Shown: piece by piece, positions 5,618 through 5,751 of the stretch
Numbering within the stretch: position 1 is the first letter of the stretch
Layout of the letters: each line of letters starts with the position of its first letter
Assembly (NCBI GenBank): GCA_007125255.1
Contig: SLDM01000285.1
Coordinates: 1-5,751 of the forward strand
Length of the DNA stretch: 5,751 nt
Direction: 5' to 3'
From: Phycisphaerales bacterium
GTDB taxonomy: Bacteria; Planctomycetota; Phycisphaerae; Phycisphaerales; SM1A02
Translations under genes and position numbers: made by a program
Notes under the pieces: generated by a model
What the model was told of the DNA's origin: nothing
What the model saw: only the letters and a program-made list of their open reading frames with translations
Database searches by the model: none

Positions 5618-5751
5618 GAGCCGTTGCCACCCTCCTCAGCGGCGGTGCCGCCGTTGCCGGAGGACTCCTCCGGCGCGGTTTCACGAAGTCGGTTGAAGTA
5701 TCGGCGGATCGTCTGATGATACCGGCCGGGGACCGCCGACTCGTTGACGGC
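5614..5751 (-). CDS. C-terminal end of an unidentified gene upstream of the VWA gene (partial)
   Basis: The last 45 codons of a gene entering from the right edge. The visible part contains VPGRYHQTIRRYFNRLRE, a short probably helical basic segment, then a low-complexity Glu/Gly/Asn/Thr tail ending GGNGS. The TGA overlaps the GTG of the VWA gene as GTGA, and reading continues open to the edge, so it is very likely the preceding gene of the same operon. In planctomycete VWA operons the neighbours are often further large membrane proteins, DUF58 proteins and a MoxR ATPase, but too little is visible to choose. The frame is supported by the tight overlap and by the ribosome site for the next gene lying inside it. 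Confidence 0.75.
   Translation of the reverse strand, partial: AVNESAVPGRYHQTIRRYFNRLRETAPEESSGNGGTAAEEGGNGS
5630..5637 (-). promoter_or_regulatory. Ribosome binding site of the VWA gene
   Basis: GAGGAGGG on the minus strand, inside the end of the upstream gene and 12 bases before the GTG at 5617. The spacing is longer than ideal, but an in-frame stop just upstream of it leaves no earlier start, and the stop/start overlap suggests coupled translation. Confidence 0.5.

Noticed and set aside
4007..5716. A 569-codon open frame on the plus strand, antisense to the VWA gene
   Set aside because: Its product is rich in Arg, Asp, Gly and His with no domain, while the opposite strand encodes clear VWA domains over the same bases. 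Long antisense open frames are expected in GC-rich genes.

Overview
The window is GC-rich and fully bacterial in layout. It holds three complete genes and two genes cut by the window edges, with no RNA genes, mobile elements or CRISPR array seen. The most likely source is a planctomycete, possibly Phycisphaerae. This is inferred from three things: an ECF sigma factor with a TGAACC/GTCCAA-type promoter coupled to a membrane DUF4349 protein; a small membrane protein with an N-terminal CPHCG...CPDCG zinc ribbon preceded by a YNLRG-like stretch; and a very large two-VWA membrane protein with a glutamine-amidotransferase-like domain between the VWA domains. No rRNA or other phylogenetic marker is present, so the assignment is not firm.

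Layout. Positions 1-1309 (minus strand) form a two-gene unit: an ECF sigma factor (767-1309) followed, with a 4-base ATGA overlap, by a DUF4349 membrane protein (1-770) that runs off the left edge. A good ECF-type promoter lies just upstream of the sigma gene (1345-1373), so the pair looks autoregulated. Positions 1310-1567 are the divergent intergenic region. Positions 1568-2236 (plus strand) encode a zinc-ribbon multi-pass membrane protein. Positions 2237-2461 separate convergent genes and hold a perfect 12-bp hairpin and two clusters of an 8-bp-periodic GTCAC repeat. Positions 2462-5617 (minus strand) encode the 1051-residue two-VWA protein. It follows, with a 4-base GTGA overlap, a gene of which only the last 45 codons are visible (5614-5751).

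How the genes may work together. The sigma factor and the DUF4349 protein are almost certainly co-expressed and translationally coupled. The second gene has the topology expected of a membrane anti-sigma factor (cytoplasmic N-terminus, one membrane segment, periplasmic sensor), but it has no recognisable zinc anti-sigma domain, so that role is inference. The two-VWA protein belongs to the broad BatA-like class of membrane VWA proteins and was translated from a longer operon extending right of the window. It has two intact MIDAS metal sites facing the periplasm, a GATase-like fold that cannot use a cysteine nucleophile because the protein has no cysteine, and an unusual ~170-residue charged cytoplasmic tail. 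Nothing in the sequence directly links the sigma unit with the VWA operon.
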